A DNA stretch of 64,000 nt from the NCBI GenBank assembly GCA_002050355.1, contig MWYY01000052.1:1-64000 (forward strand), in the 5' to 3' direction. Made by a program: the position numbers and the translations under genes. The notes beneath the pieces are model-generated. The model saw only the letters and a program-made list of their open reading frames with translations, had not been told where the DNA came from and did no database searches. This DNA comes from Acidobacteria bacterium 28-9. GTDB lineage: Bacteria > Acidobacteriota > Blastocatellia > Pyrinomonadales > Pyrinomonadaceae. Below are positions 8,608-16,548 of this stretch, piece by piece; positions within the stretch are counted from its first letter, which is position 1; each line of letters opens with the position of its first letter.

Positions 8608-8930
8608 ACGAATTTAATTATATTTTCTATTTGCGGGGTGAATATTTAAAAAGATGTTCATTCCGCATTTCTTTTGCCGAATATTAATTTTATCCTTTCG
8701 AAAGTTGGAAAAATAAACCACTCACCGGTTTTGGATTCTTTAAGTATTTTCATACACGCAATTTCTCTACTTTGTTCTCAATCGAAATGTGATATTATTC
8801 AATCTGTAAAAATCGCGTACGAATAAACGAATTCGAGTGCAAGGCTCTTTTCTAAAGCGTTCTTTGGTTCTTCTCAAGTTTTTACTACGCAAAATTGAAT
8901 CTTAAACTCTACGCTTTGTGACGAAACTGT

Positions 8931-9013
8931 GTGTTATCCGCAAAGATGAATCGGATAATTCAACACCCCTAACAAAGTCCAAAATACTTTGGCAGCGTTC
9001 GAGCAATGGGGTG
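8931..9013 (+). promoter_or_regulatory. Possible structured leader of the radical-SAM gene
   Basis: The 434-base gap 8608-9041 has no ORF. Its last part can form three interlocking stems: TTATCCG/CGGATAA (8934-8958), CAAAGT/ACTTTG (8973-8991) and CACCCC/GGGGTG (8964-9013), the last enclosing the second. The right side GGGGTGAT looks like a ribosome-binding site but lies 28 bases before the ATG, and no better site is closer. A regulatory fold is possible; cobalamin and SAM riboswitch consensus elements were looked for and not seen. Confidence 0.35.
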
Positions 9014-9041
9014 ATAATCTTTTTTACACATCGAAAAATTT

Positions 9042-10604
9042 ATGAAAATTTTACTTTATAATCCCGACAACGGTATTACGCGCAATTTTATGCCGCATTT
9101 GTGGATGTTTCTCCTGCAAGCTCTGACACCGAAAGAACACGAAGTAATTTTGATTGACGGCAACGCCAAAGCGATGACACGCGAAGAACTTGTCCAATTC
9201 TGCAAAGATGAAAACATCGGACTGGTTGGCATCGGCTCGATGACCAGAATGGTTGCGCGCGCCTATCACGTGGCGGACGCTTTGCGAGAAGCAGGAATAA
9301 AAGTGGTGATGGGCGGACCGCACGTTACCGAATGTCCCGACGAAGCGCTCGGAAGAGACGGAGGTAAAAGGCACGCCGATGCGATTGCTTTAGGCGAAGC
9401 CGACGAAACTTGGGCTTTAATGGTCGAAGACGCTGCAAGAGGTCAATTAAAAGACATTTATCAACCCGAAATTGACCCGAAAGGCAACGACAAAAAACCG
9501 AATCTTCAGCCGTATCCTCATATTCCCTGGGAAACTCTTGATTTAGACCAATTCAGTCTTGTTCCTTCGTTTTTGAAACCACATTTGGCAAAAATGGGCG
9601 AAGGCTGGGGAAGTTTTCACGTCGTTCCGATTGAAACCGGACGCGGCTGTCCATATGGCTGCGAGTTCTGCACAGTTACCGGATTTTTCGGCGATTCGAT
9701 TCGTTTTCGCACAAACGAAAGCGTCATCGAAGAATTGCTCAGATTAAAAGCACGCGCCAAACGCGAACGCGGTCAAATCGCCGTTTTCTTTATTGACGAC
9801 AATCTCGCCATCAACAAAAAGCGCGTTAAATCTTTATTGAGAGATATGATTGCGGCTGGCGCGCAAATTCCGTGGGTTGCGCAAATCAGCGCAAATCTAC
9901 TCGGCGATGAAGAACTCGTTGACCTGATTGCCGAATCAGGCGGTAAATGGGTTTTTATCGGAATGGAATCGATCGACCCGCAGAATATGGCGTCAGTCAA
10001 CAAAAATTTCTCGAAGCCTGCGGATTACAAGGAAGTTCTGGATCGCCTTGCAAAAAGAAATATTTACGCAATTACATCGTTCATTTTCGGAATGGACAAC
10101 GATACCGAAGGCGTCGCCGCGCGCACGGTCGATGAAATAGAAAGCTGGTCGCCCGGTCTTCCCGTTTTCGGACAGTTAACGCCGTTTCCGGCGACGCCGC
10201 TTTACTCGCGTCTTGAAAAGGAAGGCAGATTGTCACGTCCGAAACACTGGCTGGAATTCGCGCCGTTCGTAATGGCGCACACGCCATTGAAAATGACTAT
10301 TGATAGAGCGAGCGAAGAAACAAGATATGCCTGGTCGCGCTCTTACAGCCCGGAAAGAAACGCGCAGGCGCTCGAAATGATAAAGGATTCGCCGCTGCAA
10401 TATCGCCTCAGCCACTTGGTTTCGCGCCTGTTCTTTCGCGGCATTTATTTTCCGCAAATGCGCCGCCGCGATTGGGCAAAAATGATTCTACAAAACCGCA
10501 AACCGATTTACGGTCTAGTAAAAGAAGGTTTTTCGAGTTACCGAAACGCAAAGCGAAACAAAAAAACTCAGGTTGTTGCGCCATCTTCGTTTCAAGCGGA
10601 ATAG
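9042..10604 (+). CDS. B12-binding-domain radical SAM protein
   Basis: 520 residues. The first about 140 form a Rossmann-like cobalamin-binding domain (MKILLYNPDN..., GLVGIGSMTRM, KVVMGGPHVTECPDEAL). The radical SAM core follows with the cluster motif CPYGCEFC (Cys203, 207, 210), a later FFIDDNLAINKKRVKSLL block and the TSFIFGMDNDTEGVAARTV segment. Such enzymes use SAM and a [4Fe-4S] cluster, often with methylcobalamin, for methyl transfer or rearrangement on lipids, hopanoids, pigments or peptides. The neighbours give no clue to the substrate. Ribosome-binding site is poor (see 8931-9013). Confidence 0.85.
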   Translation: MKILLYNPDNGITRNFMPHLWMFLLQALTPKEHEVILIDGNAKAMTREELVQFCKDENIGLVGIGSMTRMVARAYHVADALREAGIKVVMGGPHVTECPDEALGRDGGKRHADAIALGEADETWALMVEDAARGQLKDIYQPEIDPKGNDKKPNLQPYPHIPWETLDLDQFSLVPSFLKPHLAKMGEGWGSFHVVPIETGRGCPYGCEFCTVTGFFGDSIRFRTNESVIEELLRLKARAKRERGQIAVFFIDDNLAINKKRVKSLLRDMIAAGAQIPWVAQISANLLGDEELVDLIAESGGKWVFIGMESIDPQNMASVNKNFSKPADYKEVLDRLAKRNIYAITSFIFGMDNDTEGVAARTVDEIESWSPGLPVFGQLTPFPATPLYSRLEKEGRLSRPKHWLEFAPFVMAHTPLKMTIDRASEETRYAWSRSYSPERNAQALEMIKDSPLQYRLSHLVSRLFFRGIYFPQMRRRDWAKMILQNRKPIYGLVKEGFSSYRNAKRNKKTQVVAPSSFQAE

Positions 10605-10606
10605 TA

Positions 10607-10677
10607 AAAAACTAGTAATAAAAAACCAAAAGTGATAAATAATTAACAATTATTTATCACTTTTAATTTTCACTAGA
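10607..10677. repeat. Heptamer-type repeat with perfect hairpin between convergent genes
   Basis: A 17-base perfect inverted repeat (10628-10644 with 10648-10664) separates the convergent radical-SAM and xseB genes. It may act as a terminator in both directions, since both arms end in A- or T-runs. Words aattatt, tatcact, tttaatt, ttcacta continue the seven-base register seen elsewhere. Confidence 0.65.
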
Positions 10678-10978
10678 AAGGTGATTCGTCGTCTGTATCG
10701 AAAGCAATGCGGCGTTTGATTTTCGGTTCGGTTTGTTCACTTCGTAAATCTTCCGTTTTGATAACTTCCAGCATCGGATTGCCGTCTGTGTCTTTCATCA
10801 AAATCTCGATTCTCCGCTCGGCTTGGTTTAATCTTTCCTGACACTGGCGAGAAATTTTCACGCCGTCTTCAAACAGTTTAAGGCTTTCTTCCAAAGACAA
10901 ATCACCGTTTTCCAGATTGCGGACTATTCGTTCGAGTTCCTGCAAACTTGCTTCAAATGTTTTCTGTTTTTCAGCCAT
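10673..10978 (-). CDS. xseB: Exodeoxyribonuclease VII small subunit
   Basis: 101 residues; [44 protein letters not shown] is the helical XseB signature (residues 7-51). XseB binds XseA to form exonuclease VII, which degrades single-stranded DNA to oligonucleotides. The C-terminal 35 residues are a polar tail beyond the usual core. It is the last gene of a leftward group with xseA, separated from it by a membrane protein gene whose stop is three bases upstream. Confidence 0.93.
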   Translation of the reverse strand: MAEKQKTFEASLQELERIVRNLENGDLSLEESLKLFEDGVKISRQCQERLNQAERRIEILMKDTDGNPMLEVIKTEDLRSEQTEPKIKRRIAFDTDDESPF

Positions 10979-10981
10979 AAA

Positions 10982-11770
10982 TTATTTGAAAACTTCATCG
11001 AGTTGTTTTAGTACTTCACCCAAATTCTGCACGCCAAACTGTTCGCCTGCCTTTTGAATTCCGCCTTTATTTGCAACGGTGATAATCTGCTGCCCGACTT
11101 TTTCCGCAATTTGCCTTGCTAATTCTTCATCTTTGACGCCGACAACCTGCCATTTATCGCCGCTACTGCGTTTCAATGTCAGATTCAGTTGGCGTTCCTG
11201 TAATTTGCTATTGATAAATGCTTTATCGTTCTCGGAAGTGATGTCCACATATCTGTCCGCGCCGAGCGCAATAGCCCAAAACGGAACTTTATCAAATTTC
11301 TGCGTTTTTTCACGAATAAGATTGGGAATTTCCTGTCGCGCACGAAGTTTGACTGTGGACATAAGGGGCGCGGCGACTCGCTCGATTTTAGCAAGAGTTG
11401 CGGGCGGCAAACCTCTGCCGTAAAGCTCTACGGCTTTGCCGGTAATCTGCGGCATAAAATCGTCAACTACCGCATTAGTATCAACCAATTCTTCAACCGT
11501 TTTTCGGTCGTCTCGCCGCGCCGCGTCAACCAGCAGAGCGAGTGAATACTGTGGAGTTTTTTTCAAATTTTGCCAGTAAAAATAACCGCCGACTGCGCCG
11601 ACAAGCAAAATCAAAACAAGCACCATTGCCAAAATGCCGAGAACTTTAGTGAAAACACTGCGCTTTTTCGGTTTTTGATAACCTGAAAATTCGGGCGCGC
11701 TCGCCATTTTCGGCACGTCTGTTTCTATAACTTTTTGTGATTCTTTCAAATCAATTGCAAATTTCGACAT
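10982..11770 (-). CDS. Single-pass membrane protein of unknown function
   Basis: 262 residues: a cytosolic basic N-terminus, one membrane segment (about 43-67, VLGILAMVLVLILLVGAVGGYFYW) and an outside domain of about 190 residues containing ARRDDRKTVEELVDTNAVVDDFMPQI. No named family is recognised by eye; the domain resembles DUF2939-like extracytoplasmic domains in general layout only. It lies between xseA and xseB, an odd place for a membrane protein, and is probably co-transcribed with them. Confidence 0.6.
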   Translation of the reverse strand: MSKFAIDLKESQKVIETDVPKMASAPEFSGYQKPKKRSVFTKVLGILAMVLVLILLVGAVGGYFYWQNLKKTPQYSLALLVDAARRDDRKTVEELVDTNAVVDDFMPQITGKAVELYGRGLPPATLAKIERVAAPLMSTVKLRARQEIPNLIREKTQKFDKVPFWAIALGADRYVDITSENDKAFINSKLQERQLNLTLKRSSGDKWQVVGVKDEELARQIAEKVGQQIITVANKGGIQKAGEQFGVQNLGEVLKQLDEVFK

Positions 11771-11847
11771 CTCTTTATAGCGAGCGTTAAGGAAACGAGC
11801 AGAAAATTCCGAAGTTCCGATGTTTAAACTGAACGTTGAGCCTTAAA

Positions 11848-11886
11848 ATTTTGCAATTGCTCGCCGCTCATTGCTCGTTGTTCACT
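11848..11886. repeat. Heptamer repeat at the 3' end of xseA
   Basis: Words caattgc, tcgccgc, tcattgc, tcgttgt, tcacttc run across the xseA stop. The last residues of XseA (NNEQ) are therefore written in repeat DNA. Confidence 0.6.
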
Positions 11887-13262
11887 TCCGAAACCTTCGC
11901 TTTTAGTTTGCCACACGCGAGAAGGATTTTCACACTGTCGTTTACTTTTACCTTTTCAGCATCGCGCAAAATCTCGCCCGCATCCGTTTGAACAATTGAG
12001 AAACCGCGTTTCAAAACCGAAAGCGGCGACAGCGCGTCGAGCGATGCCATTTTAATTTTCAGCTTTTCTTCTTTCTCGTCAATCGCGTCCTTGATTGCCG
12101 ACCTTTGTTTTTGCCGCAACAGCGCAAGGCGTGTTTTCTTTTCATTCAGCTTTGAAGCTAGTTTCAACGGTGAGATTCGATTGGTCAAAGTTACCAGACG
12201 TTGCTCTTTATTTTTGATTTCTTCGCTCACGGCATCGCGCATTTGCACCTGAAAATCTTCAATTTCATAACGCCAATCTTTGATGCGCTGCGGAAACTCG
12301 GTGAAAACTGAAGACAAGGCGAAAGCCTGCAAGTCCGAGCGCGATTGCAGCATTTTGTAATCAATCAACTGCAATAAATCCTGCGTTTTCTGAAAGATAA
12401 ACGCTTCGATTTGGTCTTCCGATTCGGCGACGATTTCGGCGGCGGCAGAAGGTGTCGGCGCGCGTCGGTCGGCGACAAAATCGGCAATTGTAAAATCAAT
12501 TTCGTGTCCGACGGCGGAAATTACCGGAATCAATGAGGCGCGAATAGCGCGCGCAACAGTTTCTTCGTTAAATGCCCACAAATCTTCAGCAGAGCCGCCG
12601 CCGCGCCCGACAATTAAAACATCGAATCTCTCAGTTGTTTTCGCTGTTCGGTTAAATTGATTGGCAAGTTTTATCGCGTTCGTTATTTCGTCTCCGGCGG
12701 TTTCGCCCTGCACGCGAGTCGGGATTAAAGTAATGTGAACCGACCGTGTGCGGCGCGAAAGAACATTCAAAACATCATGAAATGCCGCGCCGTTCGGCGA
12801 TGTTACAACGCCGACGCGATGCGGGAAAAACGGCAGATCGCGCTTTAACTCTTCGTCAAATAAACCTTCTTTGAAAAGTTTCGCTTTGATTTGCTCGAAA
12901 GCAACCTTCAGCGCGCCTTCGCCGACCGGCTGCAGCGATTCAACCAAAATCTGATATTCGCCTTTCGGTTGATAAACGCTGAGCTTTCCGCGCACGCGAA
13001 CCTGAAGCCCGTCAAACGGCTGAAAACGAATTCGTGAATTACTGCGAACGTAACAAGCAGCTTTCAACTGCGAAGAACCGTCGTGCAGCGTGAAATACCA
13101 ATGTCCGGAATTTGCCGCGACAAAATTGACAATCTCTGCTTCAATCCAAACAGACGCGAAATTTTTCTCAAGCGCGCCTTTGACCTGCTCGTTCAGTTCG
13201 GAAACCGAAAGCGGTCGGCGCTCTTCTTCATCGAAAAGAGAATTTAGAAGCGAAGGTTTCAT
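11868..13262 (-). CDS. xseA: Exodeoxyribonuclease VII large subunit
   Basis: Catalytic subunit of exonuclease VII, which removes single-stranded DNA from both ends. The 464 residues show the N-terminal OB-fold (FASVWIEAEIVNFVAANSGHWYFTLHD, about 35-61), the catalytic domain with RVGVVTSPNGAAFHDVLNVL and the signature GRGGGSAEDLWAFNEE near residues 218-233, and SAVGHEIDFTIADFVADRRAPTPSAAAE. A coiled-coil region and a C-terminal LKRGFSIV motif follow. Length is usual for the family. The final residues fall in heptamer repeat DNA. Confidence 0.95.
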   Translation of the reverse strand: MKPSLLNSLFDEEERRPLSVSELNEQVKGALEKNFASVWIEAEIVNFVAANSGHWYFTLHDGSSQLKAACYVRSNSRIRFQPFDGLQVRVRGKLSVYQPKGEYQILVESLQPVGEGALKVAFEQIKAKLFKEGLFDEELKRDLPFFPHRVGVVTSPNGAAFHDVLNVLSRRTRSVHITLIPTRVQGETAGDEITNAIKLANQFNRTAKTTERFDVLIVGRGGGSAEDLWAFNEETVARAIRASLIPVISAVGHEIDFTIADFVADRRAPTPSAAAEIVAESEDQIEAFIFQKTQDLLQLIDYKMLQSRSDLQAFALSSVFTEFPQRIKDWRYEIEDFQVQMRDAVSEEIKNKEQRLVTLTNRISPLKLASKLNEKKTRLALLRQKQRSAIKDAIDEKEEKLKIKMASLDALSPLSVLKRGFSIVQTDAGEILRDAEKVKVNDSVKILLACGKLKAKVSEVNNEQ

Positions 13263-13325
13263 TTTACCTATTTACTAAATACAAAATTAAATTCCAGCCT
13301 GTGTGCATACGTATCTATTTTGGTT

Positions 13326-16300
13326 TTATTTTTCTTTTGCTGTTTCTGCGTGTTCCACGATTATTGTGAATTTATTTTCGCGTGCTTCCTGAAAGAGTTT
13401 CTTTATTAAATTTATCTGCGAAATGTTCAACGAATTTGTTTGAAAAAACTTTTCCGCATTTTCTTCGCTTGCATCGGAATTGACCGATCCGGTGAGTTTG
13501 CTTGATGTCAGACGCAAAACGGCTTTTTCTTCGACAGCTATTTTGCCGACGCGGACGTTTTTCAAATTTGTATAAATTATCATTTTTAGAAGTCCGTCCT
13601 TGATGTCGTTTTCGCTCGGCAAAATGGTGCGTTGGCTGTGTTTACCTTCAATTAGAAAAAGCGTTTTGCTTTGCAGAAGTGTTTCGTCGCAGGTGAAATA
13701 GTATTTTCCGCCCGCAATATTTGTAATCGTTACGCCACTTTTCGTGTCGCTCGAAAGCGCTTCTTTCGGTTGAATTGATTGAAGTTCGCGGTTTTGTCCG
13801 CGCTGCGATTTGCCCCGAGAAAATTCGGCAAAAGCATTTGGATTTTCCAGGAGTTTTATCAGTTCAATCAAAGCGGTTTCGTCGTGCAAATAAGTTTTTG
13901 TGCTTTTGGAAATTTCGCGGTAGGCATTTCTAGCATTTTCAAACACGGTTTTTAATTGTCTAGATTCCTTTTCGTTCCACTCGCGAGGCGTTCCTTTGAA
14001 AGCAAAAATTTCGTTTAACTTTGCGGAAACGTAATCGGCATCGAGTTTCTGCTCGGTTATCTGGTCGGCTCTTTTCAAATTTTTCGTTGCGTCTTTGTAA
14101 TAAGCAGGAACGACGAAAACGTTCAAAAGGCTCATCAAGGATATTGTATCCCATTGCAAAAAATCGCGTTCGCCGCCTAAACCTTCGTCTTTTAACACGG
14201 GAATTACCGTAACTCTTTTTGGATATGCGAGCGTGTCGTAAACCCGTTCATACGGATAAGACCTGGTTCTTTTCGGCGAAATCCAGCGACTGACGGCGAT
14301 TTTCTCTTTTTCATTTGAAAGCACAAACGCTCCGGTCGAAATGTTTATATCGAAATTCTCGAATTTATGTTCGCGCAATTTGTCGCCCGCAAATTGCTTG
14401 TAATTTATTTTCTCAACTTCGCCGAAAATTTGGTTGACTTGTCCGTATGAAGTTTTTTGGAAGGAAATTTCTCGCAAGGGATTTTGTAAGAAATTTGAAT
14501 GGTTTGGAAACAATACCGCCAAAGACTCTGTATAATCGACCTTTTGAAAATCTTTGCCTTTTATTTGAGCGCTTGACGTGCTTTGCGGTAAATTATTCGG
14601 CTTTGATTCGGATATTTCTTTTGGTGCAACTTCAATGACCGAGCCGAGTTTGACGAAAGTATTTTCGCGGCTAACTCGAACTTTCAGACGCGGCGAAGCG
14701 CGGTTCGCTCTAGTTTCCGCTAAATTTGAACGAAAAGTTACGGTGTAAGCCGTTCGAAGCTGGACGACAATATCTTCGTAAGCCTTTTGTATCTGGCTCA
14801 ATTGAGTGATTGGGTAGTAAATGCCGCCGGAAATTTGCGCTAATTTTTCACCTTCGCCATCTGCTTTGGAAGTCAAAGCCATATATTTTGAGCGCAGTGG
14901 GTCGAGCGTAGAATTTGCGTTATTGGTTGCCGACGCCGCAATCAAACCGGAAGGAACATAGAGCGGATAAACGAGCGCGCCGCTTTCCTGTATCGAGCCT
15001 AAAAGCGAGTCGAACGGTAGAAACGAGCGGTTGTCATCGCCGTCTGTCAGGGCAACAATCGCCGTCCTTTCGCCTCTTAAAGGTCGCAGAGTTTCTGTCA
15101 AAGTGTAGCCGATTGCGTCGTAAAAGGCAGTTCCGCCGCCGGCATCGAAAGTATCGAGGCTGGTCGAAAGGTTTCCTTTATTTATGGTAAAAGTCGAGAG
15201 AGTTTTGACATCTTCGTTAAAAATTATAATAGCGATTCGGTCGTTTGGGTTAGCGGTTACGACAAACTGGCGCGCGGCTTTGCGTATAAAATCGACATAG
15301 TTGTCAACGCTTCCCGAAACATCCAGAAGCAAAACTAAATTGAACGGCGCGGTCGTCGGCTCGACCGATAAAATCTCACGCCGCTCGCCGTTTTCAGTAA
15401 CCTCGAAATCTTTGGCGCGCAAATCAGAAACTGCGCGGTTGTTCAAATCCGTAACGCGCGCGAGAACCCGTTTTACTTTCGCGTTCGGCGACGCGGGCGC
15501 GTTTTCCTTTTGCTGCAAAGTAGGTTCACGTTTGAGCGGCGGCAAAGTTTTCGCGTAATCGCCGAAGTATTTCGGGCTAGCGCGTCGAATCGCTTCGGTT
15601 AAAATTCCGTCGCCGCTGCGAATAACTGCTTTTGCCGCTTCGGTCAAAGGTCTTTCGCGCAAATCGGGCGACACTTCGTTGAGCGGAACGTTGAGAAGAA
15701 TTATTCCGCGAGCGGTCGTGAAGTTTAGTGATACCGATTTAGATTTTTGGTCTTCGGACTTCGATTTTTGCTTTTTGGTTTTTGGTTTTTTATCACCTTT
15801 CGTTTGTTTAATGTCAGTCGTTTCGGATTGAGTTTCATCTAAAGTTTGTTCGCTTTCTTCCCTTCCGGCATTATCTTCTTCTTCGCCGATAATTTTTCCG
15901 CTCACGACAAACTTTCCGCCCGCTTTTTCCCGAACTTTTTGCAGTTCGACATCGCTTAAAAAACGCGGACGCGATTCAGTCCAAACAAAATCGTATTTTA
16001 GATTTTCGAGCGGGACGTTGGTTGAAATCGTGCCGGTTTGAGATTTTACACTGGCGGAAGCTATATCGCCCGAAAGACGAACTTCGCCTTCATTGGTTTC
16101 GACGCGAACACGCATTCGCGCGGGAATTTTTAAAGTTAAATCAACTCTGGATTTTGTATCAGTCGGGTTTGCGGTAATTAAAAGATGATTATTTTCCGAA
16201 ATGATTTTTAAATCAGTTTCTGTGGCATTTTCCGCTGTCAGAAGCGCCTTTCCGCTTTCTTTCACTTCGCTGTTTTCGTCGCTTTTTTCCGGTTCGTCAG

Positions 16301-16436
16301 CCGAAATTTCGACGCGTCCGTAAAGATTTACGATTTCAATCGAACCGTTTTCAGAAAGGACAAATTCACGCTGAAAGGTTTGTGCCTGAACTCCTAATGC
16401 AAAGAAAATTACTAAAAAAAGACTGTAGATTTTCAT
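13326..16436 (-). CDS. VWFA-related (acidobacterial-type) secreted protein
   Basis: 1036 residues with an N-terminal signal peptide (IYSLFLVIFFALGVQAQ). Residues about 20-130 resemble a beta-rich DUF4097-like region (adhesin-type strands), and a basic low-complexity stretch lies at about 215-235. A von Willebrand A domain begins near residue 365 with the metal site DVSGS, followed by RQFVVTANPNDRIAIIIFNEDV and TAIVALTDGDDN. This matches the VWFA-related domain common in Acidobacteria. The C-terminal half is not recognised. The protein probably acts outside the inner membrane in adhesion or envelope interactions. Its gene contains heptamer repeat DNA (15735-15797). Confidence 0.8.
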   Translation of the reverse strand: MKIYSLFLVIFFALGVQAQTFQREFVLSENGSIEIVNLYGRVEISADEPEKSDENSEVKESGKALLTAENATETDLKIISENNHLLITANPTDTKSRVDLTLKIPARMRVRVETNEGEVRLSGDIASASVKSQTGTISTNVPLENLKYDFVWTESRPRFLSDVELQKVREKAGGKFVVSGKIIGEEEDNAGREESEQTLDETQSETTDIKQTKGDKKPKTKKQKSKSEDQKSKSVSLNFTTARGIILLNVPLNEVSPDLRERPLTEAAKAVIRSGDGILTEAIRRASPKYFGDYAKTLPPLKREPTLQQKENAPASPNAKVKRVLARVTDLNNRAVSDLRAKDFEVTENGERREILSVEPTTAPFNLVLLLDVSGSVDNYVDFIRKAARQFVVTANPNDRIAIIIFNEDVKTLSTFTINKGNLSTSLDTFDAGGGTAFYDAIGYTLTETLRPLRGERTAIVALTDGDDNRSFLPFDSLLGSIQESGALVYPLYVPSGLIAASATNNANSTLDPLRSKYMALTSKADGEGEKLAQISGGIYYPITQLSQIQKAYEDIVVQLRTAYTVTFRSNLAETRANRASPRLKVRVSRENTFVKLGSVIEVAPKEISESKPNNLPQSTSSAQIKGKDFQKVDYTESLAVLFPNHSNFLQNPLREISFQKTSYGQVNQIFGEVEKINYKQFAGDKLREHKFENFDINISTGAFVLSNEKEKIAVSRWISPKRTRSYPYERVYDTLAYPKRVTVIPVLKDEGLGGERDFLQWDTISLMSLLNVFVVPAYYKDATKNLKRADQITEQKLDADYVSAKLNEIFAFKGTPREWNEKESRQLKTVFENARNAYREISKSTKTYLHDETALIELIKLLENPNAFAEFSRGKSQRGQNRELQSIQPKEALSSDTKSGVTITNIAGGKYYFTCDETLLQSKTLFLIEGKHSQRTILPSENDIKDGLLKMIIYTNLKNVRVGKIAVEEKAVLRLTSSKLTGSVNSDASEENAEKFFQTNSLNISQINLIKKLFQEARENKFTIIVEHAETAKEK
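15735..15797. repeat. Heptamer repeat inside the VWFA coding sequence
   Basis: On the plus strand words gattttt, ggtcttc, ggacttc, gattttt, gcttttt, ggttttt, ggttttt follow each other. In the gene they encode a lysine/serine-rich run (PKTKKQKSKSEDQKSKS). The seven-base period in DNA gives a seven-residue pattern in protein. Confidence 0.7.
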
Positions 16437-16437
16437 A

Positions 16438-16548
16438 ATTTCGTGAATGGTAAATCTTATTGGTAAATCGTAAATTGTTAATAGGATTTTGTCCGATACA
16501 AAATTCCATTTTTACATTTTACTATCAATGATTCACGATTTGCTTGTA
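16438..16548. repeat. Heptamer repeat between kinase and VWFA genes
   Basis: Words gtgaatg, gtaaatc, gtaaatc, gtaaatt, gttaata on one side and acatttt, actatca, atgattc, acgattt on the other form weak opposing arms. The second arm covers the kinase stop codon, so the kinase C-terminus is encoded in it. Confidence 0.6.

Noticed and set aside
8608-9041. Cobalamin riboswitch for the B12/radical-SAM gene
   Set aside because: No B12 box with its conserved GCCACTG element and no recognisable core helices were found.
13263-13325. A promoter or repeat between xseA and the VWFA gene
   Set aside because: Short A/T-rich gap without seven-base register, hairpin or convincing -35/-10 pair.
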